A stretch of 31,557 bases of DNA. Origin: JAXHUA01 sp034189695 (lineage in GTDB: Bacteria > Chloroflexota > Dehalococcoidia > E44-bin15). The stretch covers positions 1 to 31,557 of the forward strand of contig JAXHUA010000044.1 of assembly GCA_034189695.1 (NCBI GenBank), in the 5' to 3' direction. The notes below the pieces were generated by a model. That model was not told where the DNA came from, did no database searches, and saw nothing but the letters and a program-made list of their open reading frames with translations. Shown here one piece after another: positions 31,076-31,557 of the stretch (position 1 is the first letter of the stretch; the number at the start of each line of letters is the position of its first letter). The position numbers and the translations under genes were made by a program.

Positions 31076-31557
31076 ATGAGTGCAGACGGCAGGTACACGA
31101 TCGGTTGGTTCTCCACGGGCCGCGACAAGGCGGCCCGCGACCTGCTTCAGACCGCCTGTTCCAGCATCGAACAGGGTGTAATCAGCGCGGACATCTGCTA
31201 CGTCTTCTGCAACCGGGACAGGGGCGAAGACGCGGAGAGCGACCTCTTCCTCGACCTTGTTCGGGACTACGGCATACCCCTGGTCACCGTATCGTCTGGC
31301 ACGTTCAGGGAGCAGGCTGGTGAACGCTGGCGCCCCAGGTTTGAGGACGAGGTGATGCGGAGGCTCGACCCATTTCAAGCCGACCTGTGCGTCCTTGCAG
31401 GGTACATGCTTATAGTAGGTGAAGAGATGTGCCGTCGCTACCCGATGGTCAACCTCCACCCCGCCCTGCCCGGCGGGCCGGCGGGAACGTGGCAGGAGGT
31501 CATCTGGCAGCTCATCGACCGCAAAGCAGCGGAAACCGGTGTGATGATGCACCTGGT
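31076..31557 (+). CDS. PurN-like formyltransferase family protein, 3' end off the window
   Basis: I translated 160 codons from ATG at 31076 (MSADGRYTIGWFSTGRDKAARDLL), open to the right edge. IGWFSTGRDKAARDLL is the Rossmann-like N-terminus, ICYVFCNRDRGED the second strand, CVLAGYMLIVGEEMCRRYPMVNLHPALPGGPAGTW the formyltransferase core with Asn-x-His-Pro of the active site. In this family formyl-THF donates to GAR or related amines, but the GGPAGTWQEVIWQLI variant differs from classical PurN, so the acceptor is uncertain. No ribosome site is seen before the ATG. Confidence 0.8.
   Translation, partial: MSADGRYTIGWFSTGRDKAARDLLQTACSSIEQGVISADICYVFCNRDRGEDAESDLFLDLVRDYGIPLVTVSSGTFREQAGERWRPRFEDEVMRRLDPFQADLCVLAGYMLIVGEEMCRRYPMVNLHPALPGGPAGTWQEVIWQLIDRKAAETGVMMHL

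Overview
The window is GC-rich, densely packed bacterial chromosome. The gene order dprA-topA-xerC-aroQ-M24 peptidase-efp-xseA-xseB-PHP-formyltransferase, the GreA with an added N-terminal domain, and the chaperone cluster rich in small zinc ribbons all suggest Chloroflexota, probably Dehalococcoidia. That placement is inferred from remembered gene order and protein style; no rRNA or other phylogenetic marker is present. Putative promoters repeatedly use TAGAAT as the -10 box, and two of them sit so close to the start codon that the transcripts should be leaderless.

Layout. 1-1943 (minus): two tandem paralogous lipoproteins (Ig/PKD-like, PEGA, DNRLRE), the first cut by the window edge. 2049-4381 (plus): a GreA-type factor with an integrase-like N-terminal domain, then a MEMO-family protein. 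4450-8872 (minus): GAF-PAS histidine kinase, OmpR-type regulator, an unrecognised 278-residue protein and a site-2-type membrane protease with CBS domains. 9096-15097 (plus): a protein-quality-control cluster of groES, groEL, a zinc ribbon, Hsp20, a 70-residue protein, a frameshifted YkgJ-type protein, FmdB-type zinc ribbon, a 55-residue zinc ribbon, dnaJ and a methyltransferase. 15180-17178 (minus): amidohydrolase, membrane-anchored HNH protein and a small membrane protein.

17303-21039 is the accessory part. A tRNA-Ser(CGA) gene at 20122 and its promoter are preceded 2778 bp upstream by an 80-bp near-identical copy of the promoter plus the 5' half of the tRNA, ending exactly at the anticodon loop. 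Between the copies lies a three-gene overlapping operon on the minus strand: two unrecognised proteins and a HEPN-like protein with R-x4-6-H motifs and a cysteine-rich segment. It has a near-consensus promoter whose spacer holds a perfect 12-bp palindrome. No integrase is present. I read this as a non-autonomous tRNA-associated island carrying a candidate toxin/defence cassette. A further AT-richer orphan gene lies between tRNA-Ser(CGA) and tRNA-Ser(GGA).

21221-31557 (plus): a radical SAM protein with its own promoter, then a long tightly coupled run with repeated 4-nt ATGA overlaps for DNA uptake/recombination (dprA, topA, xerC), shikimate pathway (aroQ), peptide turnover (M24), translation (efp), exonuclease VII (xseA, xseB), a PHP phosphoesterase and a truncated PurN-like formyltransferase.
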